From positions 1-7,363 of the forward strand of contig JAADFS010000064.1 of NCBI GenBank assembly GCA_013152795.1: 7,363 nt of DNA, read 5' to 3'. Origin of the DNA: Deferribacteres bacterium (GTDB taxonomy: Bacteria > Nitrospirota > Thermodesulfovibrionia > UBA6902). Below the pieces are notes generated by a model that was not told the origin of the DNA, ran no database searches, and was given only the letters and a program-made list of their open reading frames with translations. Both the position numbers and the translations under genes were made by a program. This document shows, in pieces, positions 6,415 through 7,363 of this stretch; position 1 is the stretch's first letter; the number at the start of each line of letters is the position of its first letter.

Positions 6415-7363
6415 AAGACAGGTTATTAAAATTTCTCAAGATATTCCTCTTTGCCGCATTGGGCATCCTGGTTGTACTGCTTGTATTCGGTGTGGTCCTC
6501 AGCCTGGACTGGCCGTGGTGGGCGGGATTCTTTCTCCTGCTCGCCCTTGCCGGTGCGGGGATCGGTGTGGTATTCCTCCGCAAGCTGTGGCTCAGGCGCA
6601 GGGAGCAGCGTTTTGTCCAGCAGGTTATAGAGCAGGATGAGGCCCGATTAAGCGCGCTCAAGGGCAAGGAAAGGGAAGAGATGAAGGAGCTCCAGGCCCG
6701 CTGGAAGGAGGCCATTGACGCCCTGAGGCGCTCGCACCTGAGAAAATACGGAAATCCCCTGTACGTGCTCCCGTGGTACCTCGTAATGGGCGAGAGCGGC
6801 TCGGGCAAGACCACGGCCATAAAAAGCGCCCGCCTTTCCTCGCCGTTTGCCGAGGTTACACGGACACCCGGCATTTCAGGGACGAAAAACTGCGACTGGT
6901 GGTTCTTTGAACAGGCGGTCATCATAGATACTGCGGGAAGATACGCGGTTCCCGTGGATGAGGGCAGGGACAAGGAGGAGTGGCAGAAATTCCTGAACCT
7001 CCTGGTTAAATACAGGAAAAAGGAACCCCTGCACGGTCTTATTGTGACAGTAGCCGCGGACAGGCTGCTGGAGAGCCCGCGCGAGGCCCTTGAGGAAGAC
7101 GGGCGTAACATCCGGCGCAGGATAGATGAGCTCATGCGCGCCATGGGGGTCAAATTCCCGGTTTACGTGCTTGTCACCAAGTGCGACCTCATACAGGGAA
7201 TGACCCGGTTCTGCGACCGGCTGCCCGAGGAGAGCACCGGCCAGCCCATGGGCGTTATAAACCAGGACCTGTCCACTGACATCACGGGCTTTCTTGACTC
7301 AGCCCTCAACTCCATAGGGGAGCGTTTGAGGAACCTCCGCATCCTGCTCCTGCACAAATCAGG
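6411..7363 (+). CDS. tssM: T6SS inner-membrane protein TssM (IcmF family), N-terminal part
   Basis: The first 317 codons of a protein that is usually about 1,100-1,300 aa; the reading frame is open at the window end. TssM is the central trunk of the T6SS membrane complex, binding TssL in the inner membrane and TssJ in the periplasm. Two membrane segments lie at about 11-31 and 36-56, separated by a short DWPWW turn. A charged helical stretch follows (57-115), then a cytoplasmic GTPase-like domain. That domain has Walker A GESGSGKT (127-134), the TPGISGTKNCDWWF block (152-165), IIDTAGRY (171-178, Walker B/switch-like) and VTKCD (255-259) in the NKxD position. All nucleotide-binding motifs are intact in this part. 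The ATG at 6411 forms an ATGA overlap with the tssL stop. The nearest purine-rich site (AGGAGA, 6381-6386) is too far away, so coupled translation is likely. The third membrane segment and periplasmic domain lie beyond the window. Confidence 0.95.
   Translation, partial: MKDRLLKFLKIFLFAALGILVVLLVFGVVLSLDWPWWAGFFLLLALAGAGIGVVFLRKLWLRRREQRFVQQVIEQDEARLSALKGKEREEMKELQARWKEAIDALRRSHLRKYGNPLYVLPWYLVMGESGSGKTTAIKSARLSSPFAEVTRTPGISGTKNCDWWFFEQAVIIDTAGRYAVPVDEGRDKEEWQKFLNLLVKYRKKEPLHGLIVTVAADRLLESPREALEEDGRNIRRRIDELMRAMGVKFPVYVLVTKCDLIQGMTRFCDRLPEESTGQPMGVINQDLSTDITGFLDSALNSIGERLRNLRILLLHKS

Noticed and set aside
6371..7153. Long minus-strand open frame (260 codons) opposite tssM
   Set aside because: It is antisense to the intact TssM NTPase domain. 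The product is Arg/Ser-rich and low in complexity, typical of a shadow frame.

Overview
The window is the front half of a type VI secretion system (T6SS) locus on the + strand, preceded by one unrelated-looking gene. The organism is a Gram-negative bacterium: the tssJ product is an outer-membrane lipoprotein, and TssL and TssM are inner-membrane proteins. The presence of TssJ fits the proteobacterial-type (subtype i) T6SS rather than the Bacteroidetes subtype. AGG (Arg) and ATA (Ile) codons are used freely in every gene. That would fit Nitrospirota or a former-Deltaproteobacteria lineage, but this is only a guess; the sequence does not fix the taxon.

Layout. Bases 6-1010 encode a membrane-anchored calcineurin-like metallophosphoesterase in visibly AT-richer DNA. 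Bases 1011-1162 are an AT-rich gap with candidate promoter elements and a 16-base near-palindrome. From 1163 to the window end runs a tightly packed operon: a cysteine-rich protein of unknown family (1163-3094, TTG start), a small protein resembling the C-terminal domain of T6SS FHA proteins but with no FHA domain (3081-3830), then tssJ (3827-4321), tssK (4321-5709), tssL (5734-6414) and the first 317 codons of tssM (6411-window end). Every junction overlaps by 1 to 14 bases except tssK-tssL, which has a 24-base gap. The six genes therefore look like one transcript with translational coupling.

How they work together. TssJ (periplasmic face of the outer membrane), TssL and TssM (inner membrane) form the trans-envelope complex. 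TssK connects that complex to the cytoplasmic baseplate. The two genes ahead of tssJ are not core components. The first has two candidate zinc-binding cysteine clusters and a disordered Pro/Glu-rich tail with three ETVI(I/L) motifs, whose threonines look like phospho-threonine docking sites. The second resembles the part of the T6SS Fha protein that normally follows its FHA domain. My working hypothesis is a split or rewired version of the threonine-phosphorylation (PpkA/Fha/PppA-like) control of T6SS assembly. No kinase, phosphatase or FHA domain is visible in this window, so this remains inference.

No RNA genes, mobile elements, CRISPR arrays or clear terminators were seen.
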